DNA of 64,000 nt from Aphrocallistes beatrix (Eukaryota > Porifera > Hexactinellida > Sceptrulophora > Aphrocallistidae), in NCBI GenBank assembly GCA_963281255.1, contig OY725492.1, positions 2,279,696 through 2,343,695 on the forward strand. The letters are read 5' to 3'. Under the pieces are notes generated by a model. That model made no database searches. It saw only the letters and a program-made list of their open reading frames with translations, and had not been told where the DNA came from. Made by a program: the position numbers and the translations under genes. Shown here piece after piece: positions 1-9,120 of the stretch (its first letter is position 1; each line of letters begins with the position of its first letter).

Positions 1-724
1 CGGGGTTAAGCGATGCAAGCTTCTCATCGAAATATTCACGTGCCTCTTGGACTGCACGCGACATCATGTAAAAATATTTCTGGTCACAGCTAAGTTCGGT
101 CAATATATCTTGTGGTAAATGCTCGACATTCCCATCAATCTGTTGATAATTAACTATGCTGAGTTTTTTAAAATCATCTGTAATTTTTTTACCTGGCTCA
201 CTTAAGAAAGATGATGGTCCAGTAGTTTTCGAATAGAAATTTGAATGGAAGTTCGTTGAAGTGAAGGTAACAAATCATTCGTTGTAAGGGTCTACCTAGA
301 CATAATTATAGGATGCGAAAAATACTTCCATTACGTCCGACATTAACATTGCTGCCATCACAGCATACAGCTTTTAGAGATTCTTTAAACATTCTTTAGC
401 ATTTAGAGATTTTTTAACAGTGTAGAGAGCTTTTTGCTACGATTTTCCAATTTATACTTTTGCATTATCCTATCTAGCATCGAATGCGATTACAAATAAT
501 CCCTTCCTTTGTTCTAAATTCATCTAAAAGATTGGAGTTTTGGAGCATAGCATTGCAAATTGCAGCAACTGCAAGATCTGAAACACCATATCTGATAGCC
601 ATTTCAGCAAGAGAGTATTAACGCTTGTCCTGCGATCAAATCTCAATTGTACTTCAAAATCGCAATCTTCACAATCAGAAATATGCTCAAAGCCTTCATC
701 TAATGGAGATACAGTGTGTTTCAT
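1..724 (-). pseudogene. decayed repeat-linked gene (GRPLQ..C.LH.NELP family)
   Basis: Minus-strand translation gives, in order, fragments that resemble a large family of unnamed, high-copy proteins I recall from arthropods and cnidarians. An N-terminal part (about 724-470) reads AVAAICNAMLQ. A middle part (about 340-230) reads CCDGSNVNVGRNGSIFR and then GRPLQRMICYLHFNELP. A C-terminal part (about 222-1) is open to the window edge and contains LPQDILTELSCDQKYFYM. The pieces fall in different frames and the middle is shortened, so this copy is broken. The gene would continue left of the window. The family is probably tied to a mobile element, but I cannot name the enzyme activity. The match is from memory of the motif pattern, so family assignment is moderate and function is unknown. 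Confidence 0.5.
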
Positions 725-1610
725 AATTATTGGAGCTAGACTTTAACTTAATGTAGTATCAAACCTGTACTTGGAAAGAGTACTATAATTTCAGTATAAA
801 TTCATGTATTTATTTTCTTACTATATGTACATTGTTTTGAGCCACACTTTCATACCATGTGATTACCCAACATCTTGTTTAATTAAATGTCAAAAAGGAA
901 TCAACAGTTCCAAAGCAGATTTCCTGAAGGCACAAACTTTGAATGCTTCAGATCTAATCAGTAACATTGTGAATACCTTCTCAGCACATCAGTCACAGTT
1001 TTCTCTGATGGACAAATCCAAGTTCAAGAAAGTCTGGGTTATATATAATTTCTACATTTTTGAAAATCAAAAATGTATGCTCTACCTCCTATATTTCAAA
1101 AAACGCAGACCAAGAATCTCGGGTAATTAACGTTGTCAGTGAAAAACAGGATTTGAGGTGAAAAGTATAAACATAAGTAAAGCTTGAAAAAATCTTATTA
1201 TGAACATAGTACTCGGAATTCAAAAGTCAACACCCAGGCTTCAGATCGGGGAGGGGGGGCAGGCCCCTCAGAAACCCACAATGGCGCCTATGAGGCAAAT
1301 AAACATCAAGGAACACCTGGGTAGAATTTTTGACTGAGTGGTCGAAAAAGTAGCTTTCGAAAACTTTCAATTTTAAACATCAGTCTTTAAACTTAATTTA
1401 CATTTTTAATAGTTTTGAGACGCAGTTTTACCTCAATACTATTATAATGGTTCTTACCTCCATTTGAAATTGTTATAGGAAGAATTTTTTAGTATCCGCA
1501 AAGTGATATATATTTCACGTCTGGCATCCTGCAGCCCAAGCAACACTTTTAATTAAGTTAAAAGAATACAAACCTACTAGAACAATTCTAAGAAAAGAGA
1601 AAAATTAAAC

Positions 1611-1757
1611 CTGTGAGACATTCCAAGAATAAATGAATCAACTCCCAAATCTGAGGATGTCTCAATAATACGATTTAGTGCAGGAATAAGAACATCGGCA
1701 CCTTCAATCCCAAATCTTTTTTCTGAAGACCACTTTTTGGACAAAAATTCTTCAAAC
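1611..1757 (-). CDS. OGDH: 2-oxoglutarate dehydrogenase E1, one internal exon
   Basis: A 147-nt exon of the thiamine-diphosphate E1 subunit of the 2-oxoglutarate dehydrogenase complex, the mitochondrial TCA-cycle enzyme that decarboxylates 2-oxoglutarate. The 49 codons read [19 protein letters not shown], then [16 protein letters not shown] and end at ILGMSHR. This matches the animal OGDH segment [19 protein letters not shown]...GMPHRGRLN almost residue for residue; the paralogue DHTKD1 is clearly less similar here. The exon is bounded on the minus strand by TCTATAG (acceptor, AG at 1759-1758) and CACAG|GT (donor, GT at 1610-1609), splitting an arginine codon at each end, as in animal OGDH genes. 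No stop or frameshift is present. The next exon, which should start GRLNVLAN, was not found to the left, and none of the upstream exons was found within the next several kb, so the introns are large and full of repeats. It is the only clear host coding sequence here. A retained exon of a dead paralogue is possible but nothing shows decay. Confidence 0.85.
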
Positions 1758-1919
1758 CTATAGAATATATCGAGAGAAAATAGAAGAATGAACATATTGG
1801 TAAGAATAAGGTCATAATTTTTTAAAACATGTCTGTCGGTTGAGCTATAATGTAGCTCCAGGAAGTTACTCGAAGGAACGTGAATTGTGAATATCGAAAT
1901 ACATCGAAAATTCATAATT

Positions 1920-2280
1920 TAGAGCATTCTAAGTGTGAAATTTGAATTCTACACATTGAAATACCCTCTATTGACCGTTGGGAGCGTTTAAAAGGTCTAA
2001 ATATAAATAAGTCTTCACGGTATTAATCTCAAAGTGAGAAAATCGGATTCTACAGATTAAATCTCCCTATATTAGCAGTTGAGAACTCGCTTTTAGCTCA
2101 AAATAAGACTTTTTTTGTGAAGAAATGTATATACACATATACTAACCGCATAAAGTATTCATATTTTACTTACAAAGTGCGAAAATCGGATCAATCATTG
2201 TGAGATCCCAACATTAGTCGTTGAGATCGTACTTATATCTTTAAAAAAGCTTTGCGGTGGAAGTGTTAAAATATGAACAC
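1920..2280. other. no gene seen
   Basis: AT-rich sequence between the OGDH exon and the first R element. On the minus strand it would be upstream intron of the OGDH gene. No exon with splice borders was recognised. Confidence 0.5.
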
Positions 2281-2412
2281 ATCCTTACTATTAAAACTCG
2301 ATTAATGTTTATATATATATTATATACAAGCGCGCTTCGCTTGCTTGGGCTGCGCGGCTAGCAGACACTTTGTGTCCGCCGGAGGCTCCCTTCGGTCGCC
2401 TGGGGTCACATT

Positions 2413-2800
2413 CATAGAGGTCGTAACCCACCAAGGCACCCGGCAATGACCGGGCGGCCCAGAGGGAATACCGGGTAGTACCCGGTATAGTGACCGGGTA
2501 GCACCCGGTATATGCCCGGGTACTACCTGGTATAATGCCGGGTGCTACCCGGTAAAAAGACCGGGTACTACCCAGAAAAAGCTGAGTGCTATTATGTACT
2601 GGTAATTGGCTGTTACTGTTATTGTTATAACATTTTTTACTTTCGTACTAATTCCTCATGTAGATCAAGGGATCATGGCCCATTTGGCTGACGGTAACGC
2701 TGGATCAACTGAAGATACGGCCCGATTAACTGACATAACGGCCCTGGATTATTGTGGCCGGGCAGTCCAAGGGTAGGCAATAAAGTTTACGACGCCTATG
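2413..2800. mobile_element. 388 bp MITE with 8 bp target duplication
   Basis: The R sequence is cut at GTCACATT (2405-2412) and resumes at GTCACAAT (2801-2808), an 8 bp duplication with one change. The insert begins CATAGAGGTCGTAA and ends TTACGACGCCTATG, an imperfect inverted repeat. The first half (about 2462-2575) is a run of short self-complementary units of the type ACCGGGTAGTACCCGGT, about 22 bp apart. Family unknown; 8 bp duplication suggests hAT, P or Mutator-like machinery. Confidence 0.7.
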
Positions 2801-3161
2801 GTCACAATAGGTAATTATAAGGGAGATCACTCGAAAAATCAAAATTTGTTAATTTGAAAAACATTTTGATGCGTAATAATGACGTCATAACAGAGTGATT
2901 ATTTATCATTTTTTGATAGTAGTTACAACATATGTGAGGTATATTAATATGCACATTCAAGGAAAATTTCAGCCTTCACTTAAAATGGTTAAGGTCGAAA
3001 AACTGAAATTTCTAATTATAAAAATGGTGACAATGACGCCATAATTCCATGATGAGTCGACATTTTCGTACGAGCTCAGAACTTAGTGGAGCAATATCCA
3101 AAAGACTCCCATATGCTAAAAATCAGCTTTCTGTGACTGGCAGTTTCTTCAATTAATTCGT

Positions 3162-3212
<51 letters not shown>

Positions 3213-3950
3213 TAGGGCGCTCCAAAAATTCCAAAGTTTAAATCTTATAATGCACACTCTTCAAATGGTTTACCTTGATTACCAAGTATTCACCATAAAA
3301 TTTTCATGCAATTTGGAGATGGTTTAGTGGTTTCGCAAGGTAGCCTCCCTAATTTATAATGGGATATGTCCGGGTTGAGGCCAGAAGTTGTAAAAAGCCT
3401 ACTTCTGACATTTGGATAGATTAGTAGCTTGATTTTTGTGTTATTTGAGGGTGGTTTTATATCAGCTAATAATACATTTTAATAACTTAAAATCAACCGG
3501 TTCCGAGATATTGGTGAAAACAGTTGGGACCAGCCTTCATACTTGAAATTATTAATGGTCTAGTCAGGTGGCTTAGTGAAATAATGGGGACACGGTGGAC
3601 AAAAGCACCAAATTTTTTTCACGACATCTTTAGATGTAGTACTTTAACTTTTTAATAGGCCCCAAGTTCAAATATCATTTTTTCGTGTCAAAATTTTATT
3701 TTTAAAATTTTCACTTTCTGCCTCCTTTCCCAAAATTAGGGTGTTTTTAAAAAATATTTAACTTCATTAAATCAAATCTAATCATTTATTATTGGTAATA
3801 TTCTTTATCTATAATGAATTTCAGTCACACGAATAGATTCCGACCACTTTTGAGAATGGAATGTGGTAACATTCCATTGTTGCTATATCGTTGCTATGGT
3901 TAAAAATTTAAAAATGTCTGAATACATTCAGGTGGCTTAGCAAAACAACT

Positions 3951-4352
3951 CTAATTCACACAGTTACAACTACAGAGTTCAGTACATGACCAGTTAGCCT
4001 TTTTACAGCCACATCTGGCACCACAACCATTGTTATTCTTGCACCCACACTTTATTAGTTCAGCGCAAGTTTTGCTAGCAAGAGGTAGAGTTGTCCAAAC
4101 AGGAGTCCAAGATAGGATTTCGTTGTCCCAACCCCAGCCCCAATCCTCTGGGCTAGGCCTGTCCTGTTTTGTCAGTTCACTAGTGGTCCAGACACCAGCT
4201 TGATATGCTGCACGTTTCGAGTGCTGTAAAAGAGCTGCTTTAGTAGGTGGGATTTTCTCCATTGTTTTGTTCCCGTGACAGAATAATTCCATCCTTGATT
4301 CATCAACGCTTTCCAGTCCGCTGGTTTTGTTGTAAAGAATTACTGTGAAGCG
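3951..4352 (-). pseudogene. C-terminal fragment of a CXC (tesmin-like) domain protein
   Basis: Open minus-strand frame of about 133 codons ending at the stop near 3951; first ATG at 4292, but similarity continues upstream to about 4352, so the ATG is not the real start. Segments in order: RMELFCHGN, MEKIPPTKAALLQHSKRAAY, SPEDWGWGWD, then a cysteine-rich tail CGCKNNNGCGARCGCKK and CTELCSCNC. The tail resembles CXC (tesmin/TSO1-type) zinc- and DNA-binding repeats; the IPPT...LLQH...YQAG plus DWGW plus CXC layout is one I know from unnamed, often high-copy animal proteins. The N-terminal majority is missing. The last third of the fragment lies inside the left arm of the foldback and is repeated in inverse at 6627-6750, where a single-base loss breaks the frame after CGARCG. 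It was therefore probably captured by the foldback, or is a leftover of its own coding sequence. Confidence 0.6.
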
Positions 4353-4518
4353 TCACTCTAAAACGCATGCTTACTCGCTCCCGTGCCTATCAACCGACCC
4401 TAAAATGCCTTGGACTGCTCCCTTTCCCGTGTTTCGTTTCCTACCTAAAAGCGTCGCTTAACCGTCCCTTATTCTAAATTTCTGGCCTAAAATGCTCATC
4501 GAATCCTCGGATTATCTA

Positions 4519-5864
4519 CAGGGTGTATCATAAGTGTTGTCGGGTAATATAATTGAATGTAAAAACCCAGAATGTATATCATGTATATATTTTCACTTAT
4601 TTATGTAATCTCCTCGACTATCTATTACTGATTTAATACGATCAGGCATACTGGCGACTAGATTTTCCAAGATATTCGGGTCAATGCTTGCCCAGGCCTT
4701 TTTTACTTGAAAAATCAGGTCTTCGATTTTAGTGACATTCTCCATTTGACTGACACTATCCTTCAAAATCGACCATAGATTCTCGATAGGATTGAGATCG
4801 GGTGAGTTGCCTGGCCACTCCCCTTTACGCCAAAACCCTGGGAAATGCTCTGCACACCAGACTTGAGTTAAATTTGCTGTGTGTGCTGGGGCACCATCCT
4901 GCATGAAAATAAAATTCGACATGTTTGAGAGCATTGACTTCTTCATTATTGAACCATAATCCGACCTACGTTCAATGGCATCTTTACAGGTCTTTTCCAG
5001 AATATAGTTTCGGTAGTAACAACCATTTATCGTCTGTTTTTGCGGAATAATATGCAACTCAGATACTGCACGATGTGACATCATGCCCCAGACGTTAATT
5101 TTTCCAGGAAATTTGACTTGAACACAAGGATCAACCTCAGCTGAATTCCGAGCCCAAACACGATCATTTTGTCTATTTGGGGTATTGAACAATTGAAAGG
5201 GTGCTTCGTCGGACCACAAAACGCGTTTCCAATCCTCAACAGTCCATTCTTTGCGAAATTCAGCAAATTTTAGACGGTTTTCCTTCATTTTGCACTCAAT
5301 CGTGGGATTTTTGGCCTTTTAAAGGATCTCACTCCTAAGCTATCCCTGAGATATCGGTAAACAGTTGAATGGGATATAGAATATCCCTTATTACTCACTA
5401 TTCTTGCCAGTTTCCTAGTAGATTTTCCTCTCTTACCGAGAGATTTCGAAATCATAATTTTGGTGGCCTTTTTAACAGTTGAATTTCGTCCGGGGCGACT
5501 TTTGGTCTTTTGAGATTCTCCAAGTTTCTCCTTGTGCCACCAACGTTCGATTGATCTCAAACTAACTCGGAGCTTTAGTGCAACATCCTTCTGAGTCATT
5601 CCTGCATTCAACATCCCAATGGCCTGCGTACGGAGCTCTAAACCATGATCTCGGACATTCATTTTCCTGGAAATAACAGGTTGACAGCGATAGTAAAATT
5701 CTGGAATTTCAGTTTAGCTAGAAATAGATTAAGTAATTTTCTACAAAGTGCAACCGGATACTAAGCAATACTGAACTAATAAATGAAGACTACTTGTGGT
5801 TATAATACAATAGTATGACTACTTTGACAATTCTACTACCCGACAACACTTATGATACACCCTG
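4519..5864 (-). mobile_element. Tc1-like DNA transposon, DD37E, 1346 bp
   Basis: Complete element nested in the core of the foldback. The ends are a perfect 28 bp inverted repeat starting CAGGGTGTATCATAAGTGTT, flanked by TA on both sides (4517-4518 and 5865-5866), the Tc1/mariner target duplication. One transposase gene fills most of the interior on the minus strand. Perfect ends and a single coding lesion indicate recent arrival. Confidence 0.95.
4593..5662 (-). pseudogene. Tc1-like transposase, DD37E, one frameshift
   Basis: Cut-and-paste transposase of about 355 residues if read through. The first frame (ATG at 5662, stop at 5285) is a paired DNA-binding region with two helix-turn-helix units (MTQKDVALKLRVSLRSIERW; a second around RKLARIVSNKGYSISHSTVY) and the linker GRNSTV. 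The second frame (5288-4593) is the DDE nuclease: first Asp in LWSDEAPFQLF, second in FMQDGAPAHTA, Glu in SPDLNPIENLW. I count 37 residues between the second Asp and the Glu, so DD37E rather than the DD34E of classical Tc1. The two frames overlap as ATGA at 5288-5285, in a run of four A where a fifth would restore frame, so a one-base loss is the simplest reading. All catalytic residues are present. A ribosomal slip on the A run is conceivable but unsupported. Confidence 0.93.
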
Positions 5865-8096
5865 TACATTCCATTCCTAAACCCTACCCGCAACCGTTTC
5901 CATTAGTTTCCATTAGTTTCCATTAGTTTCCATTAGTTTCCATTCCATTTGATCCATTTCCATTCGTTTCTTACATATTTTGCATAAAATTTCTCGTTTC
6001 GTCCACTTTTATTCCATTTCTCGCCAAAATTCCACAATTCGTCCCTTAGCAACCAATTCCCAATCAAAAATGCCTCGATTCGCCACTGATTCCCATATTC
6101 GCAACTTAAAAGCACCGTTTCTACTAGTTTCAACCATTTCCTATTAAAAATGCCTTAAATTACTCCTTGGATTCGATTAGTTTCACAAAAATGCCTTAAA
6201 TTAGCTTAGTTTCCACAGTTTCATACAAAAATGCCTTAGATTAGCTCCTTAGCAACGTAACTCACTATTAAAATACTCGTCTTATCCACAGTTCGTATCT
6301 ACATTCCTTTAAATTACTTGCATCGTCACTCTTACCATTCCCTAACAACAGCACCCATACAATTCATCGGATTTCATTCTTACTATCAACCTCTCACACC
6401 TTACAGAACTGATGAAAGCTATAAATTAGCCGAAAGTCCTAATATTGTAACTTTTCTCTACAAATCAATTTCTGTACTATGTTCACTTTCTATTAAAATA
6501 CCTAACTATCTACAAACGTTACAATTTTATCTCGCTGCAAAAACGCACAAATTACCTATTTTATGAGGCTTACTGCCTCTCCACAAAAACACTCCACTTC
6601 GCCCCCTCCACAACAACATTCAACAACAAAAAGCTTGCGCTGAACTAATAAAGTGTGGGTGCAAGAATAACAATGGTTGTGGTGCCAGATGTGGCTGAAA
6701 AAGGCTAACTGGTCATGTACTGAACTCTGTAGTTGTAACTGTATGAATTAGATTTGTTTTGCTAAGCCACCTGAATGTATTCAGACATTTTTAAATTTTT
6801 AACCATAGCAACGATATAGCAACAATGGAATGTTACCACATTCCATTCTCAAAAGTGGTCAGAATCTATTCGTGTGACCTATCAAATTGCAGGAAATTCA
6901 TTATAGATAAAGAATATCACCAATAATAAATGATTAGATTTGATAGAATGAAGTTAAATATTTTTTAAAAACACACTAATTTTGAGAAAGGAGGCAGAAA
7001 GTGAAAATTTTGACACGAAAAAATGATATTTGAACTTGGGGCCTATTAAAAAGTTAAAGTACTACATCTAAAGATGTCGTGAAAAAAATTTGGTGCTTTT
7101 GTCCAGCGTGTCCCCATTTCATAAAAAAATGGTACTAAGCCACCTGACTAGTCCCAGCTGTTTTCACCAAAATAACGGAACCAGGTAGATTTTAGCTGTT
7201 AAAATGTATTATTAGCTGATATAAAACCACCCTCAAATATTACAAAAATCAAGCTACTAGTTTATTTAAATGTCAGAAGTACGCTTTTAACAACTTCGGG
7301 CCTCAACCCAGACATATCCCATTATAAATTAGCACGAGGGGGAGGATACCTTGCGCGACCACTAAACCATCTCCAAATTGCATGAAAATTTTATGGTGAA
7401 TACTTGGTGATGAAGGTAAACCATTTTAAGAGTGTGCATCATAAGATTCAAACTTTGGAATTTCTTGGAGCATCCTAATATACATATATAAACATTAATC
7501 GAGTTTTAAAAGTAAGGATATACACTGCCTGAACAAAAGTATTCGTACACCCCATAATTCCCCATATAAATAGTTAAAATACTGATTTATTTAGCGTTTC
7601 AAGAATATTTAATTTGTGAGAGATACACTAAATTTGACTTCAAATTCGAATTCTCCACATTCAAATGACCAACTTTATAAGTTTTCAACTTAATTACTCT
7701 TCTTCAAGATTAAGTATTTTCAGCATTTGCTTTCATATGCCACATGTCGCGAGTGATCACCATTGTATATGATGGCATTGGTGGTATGAGGTGGCACAGT
7801 TTGAAAATCTTTAACCTTGTGGGAGTGTAAACAATTTGAAAGATGTGAGTAATTCGAATATGGAGAATTCGAATTTGAAGTTAAATTAAGCGTATCTCTT
7901 AACAATTAAATACATTGCCTCGGTAAATAGATCAGTATTATAATTATTTGTATGGGGAATTATGGGGTATACCAGAGGTGCAGCGGTCTGGACTGGACTG
8001 CGGTCCAGACCGGTCCGGATCGGACCGACCGGTTTCAGCTCAGTCCGGTCCGCCTTTTTAAAGTTCGGTCTGGACTGCTTCGAATTAGCGATCTAA

Positions 8097-8348
8097 CGGT
8101 CTGGACCGATTCATCGGTCTGGACCGAACAATCGGTCTGGACCGAATCATCGGTCTGAACCGAATCATCGGTCTGGACCGAACAATCGGTTTGGACCGAA
8201 TCATCGGTCTGGACCGAACAATCGGTCTGGACTGAACAATCGGTCTGGACCGATTCATCGGTTTGGACCGAATCATCGGTCTGGACCGAACAATCGGTCT
8301 AGACCGATTCATCGGGCTGAACTGATCCATCGTTTTGGACCGATTCAG
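8097..8348. repeat. 18 bp minisatellite, 14 units
   Basis: Fourteen head-to-tail units of the form CGGTCTGGACCGAATCAT with substitutions, mostly alternating between endings ATCAT and ACAAT. Each unit contains the near-palindrome CGGTCTGGACCG. Confidence 0.95.
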
Positions 8349-8613
8349 CATCCTAGTATATCGGCAAAACGATCTATTACCCATTGTTATAATACTATAA
8401 TTATATGAAGTTAGAAATACGTAGATAGTATTAGCTACTCAGTCTCTAAAATCTAAAATTTTAATGCGTAAAATAATAGTAAGCAATATCGGCATTTACA
8501 TAAATGTGTTTTACACATTTATGCTAATGCCGACCGACCCCGGTCTGGACTGGACCGCGGTCCAGACCGGACCGACGGGTTTCAGCTCAGTCCGGTCCGA
8601 ATTAGCGATATAA

Positions 8614-8739
8614 CGGTCTGGACTGGTCCACCGGTCTGGACCGATCCATCGGTCTGGACTGGTCCACCGGTCTGGACCGATCCATCGGTCTGGACTGGTC
8701 CACCGGTCTGGACCGATTCATCGGTCTGGACCGGTCCAA
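8614..8739. repeat. 18/36 bp minisatellite, 7 units
   Basis: Seven 18 bp units alternating CGGTCTGGACTGGTCCAC and CGGTCTGGACCGATCCAT, so the real repeat here is a 36 bp dimer. It is a distinct higher-order state of the array at 8097-8348. Confidence 0.95.
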
Positions 8740-8870
8740 TATTTTAATCGTGCAGTCTGGACCGTCTAGAGAATATATATGACGGTCCGGTCCGGTCCAT
8801 GAAATCACCGGACCGCTGCATCTCTGGGGTATACGAATACTTTTGTTCAGGTAGTGTATATATATACATA

Positions 8871-9120
8871 TCTGTAACGAAATGATTGAAGAAACTGTCA
8901 AGCCCAGAAAGCTGATTTTTGGCATGTGGGAGTTTTCTGGTTATGGCTCCAGTAAGTTCTGTGCTCTGACGAAAATGTCAACACATCATCAAATTATAAC
9001 GTCATTGTCACATTTTTTATTTTGAAAAATTCAGTTTTTCGACCATAACTCAGCCATTTTAGGTGATAGAAGGCTGAAATTTTAATAGAATATGTATATT
9101 AATATACCACACATATGATG
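8871..9120 (-). repeat. R element 2, truncated
   Basis: Begins CTGTAACGAAATGATTGAAG, runs through the conserved body (GATTTTTGGCATGTGGGAG) and stops at CATATGATG where the Tc1 element at 9121 begins. Confidence 0.85.

Larger units (their letters stand above)
3215..7475. mobile_element. 4.3 kb foldback element with ~860 bp inverted arms
   Basis: Left arm 3215-4074 and right arm 6627-7475 are inverted copies of each other. They begin GGGCGCTCCAAAAATTCC on the left and, read inward from the right, GGATGCTCCAAGAAATTCC, flanked by TA on both sides (3213-3214, 7476-7477), so a Tc1/mariner-type TA target is likely. The arms differ by scattered substitutions and small indels. The 2.5 kb core holds a whole Tc1 element (4519-5864), the upper part of a CXC-domain gene fragment, several copies of an AAAATGCCTTAAATTA-like motif (about 6068-6240) and four tandem CATTAGTTTC units (about 5901-5940). 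The whole element sits inside the R copy 2281-7519. Without the nested Tc1 it is about 2.9 kb. Confidence 0.85.
2281..7519 (+). mobile_element. R element 1, full length, interrupted
   Basis: R is the commonest repeat of the window. A full copy has inverted ends ATCCTTACTATTAAAACTCG, a TA-rich microsatellite inside each end, a GC-rich block starting CAAGCGCGCTTCGCTTGC with a hairpin (GGCGGACAC, TTT, GTGTCCGCC), a body of about 450 bp, and a conserved CAATTGATTGAAGAA-like tract at the other side. Here the left end is 2281-2320 and the right end 7495-7519 (GTTTTAAAAGTAAGGAT). Two insertions split it: 2413-2800 and the foldback at 3215-7475. No protein is encoded. Ends that are symmetric with TC at the tip fit either a MITE or a Helentron-like non-autonomous element; I cannot decide. 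Confidence 0.8.
7973..8826. mobile_element. hAT-like MITE carrying minisatellites
   Basis: Inserted in the preceding MITE with an exact 8 bp target duplication GGGTATAC (7965-7972 and 8827-8834). Ends CAGAGGTGCAGCGGTC and, inverted, CAGAGATGCAGCGGTC. The 8 bp duplication and CAG-type tips point to hAT. The interior is two blocks that begin alike (about 7985-8110 and 8530-8640) and each run into an 18 bp tandem array; between them is a 19 bp-arm hairpin (about 8488-8530). Open frames across the arrays, repeating RSRPMN-like hexapeptides, are a by-product of the 18 bp period. Confidence 0.85.
7523..8856. mobile_element. Tc1-type MITE (CACTGCCTGAACAAAAGTAT ends), split by another MITE
   Basis: Ends CACTGCCTGAACAAAAGTAT at 7523 and its inverse at 8856, with TA on both sides. 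Without the nested hAT-like insert it is about 470 bp and self-complementary inside. The ends resemble those of the Tc1 element at 9121-10730. Related MITEs lie at 25810-26257, 52496-52963 and, in part, 30621-30935. No coding capacity. Confidence 0.85.

Noticed and set aside
804-1130. 108-codon plus-strand frame as a host gene
   Set aside because: No motif, no splice context and low-complexity AT-rich composition.
2327-2410. CpG-island or tRNA-like reading of the GC-rich R block
   Set aside because: It is a mobile repeat end with a short hairpin; no A and B box or cloverleaf was seen.
5081-5266. Frame opposite in register to the Tc1 transposase
   Set aside because: Shadow of the transposase gene on the same strand.
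5285-5288. Programmed frameshift or coupled start at ATGA in the DD37E transposase
   Set aside because: A one-base loss in an A run is simpler; no stimulatory structure or conserved slip site was seen.
8085-8384. Long frame repeating RSRPMN-like hexapeptides (also 8602-8925)
   Set aside because: The 18 bp period keeps any frame open; the sequence lies inside a hAT-like MITE and nothing else supports a gene.
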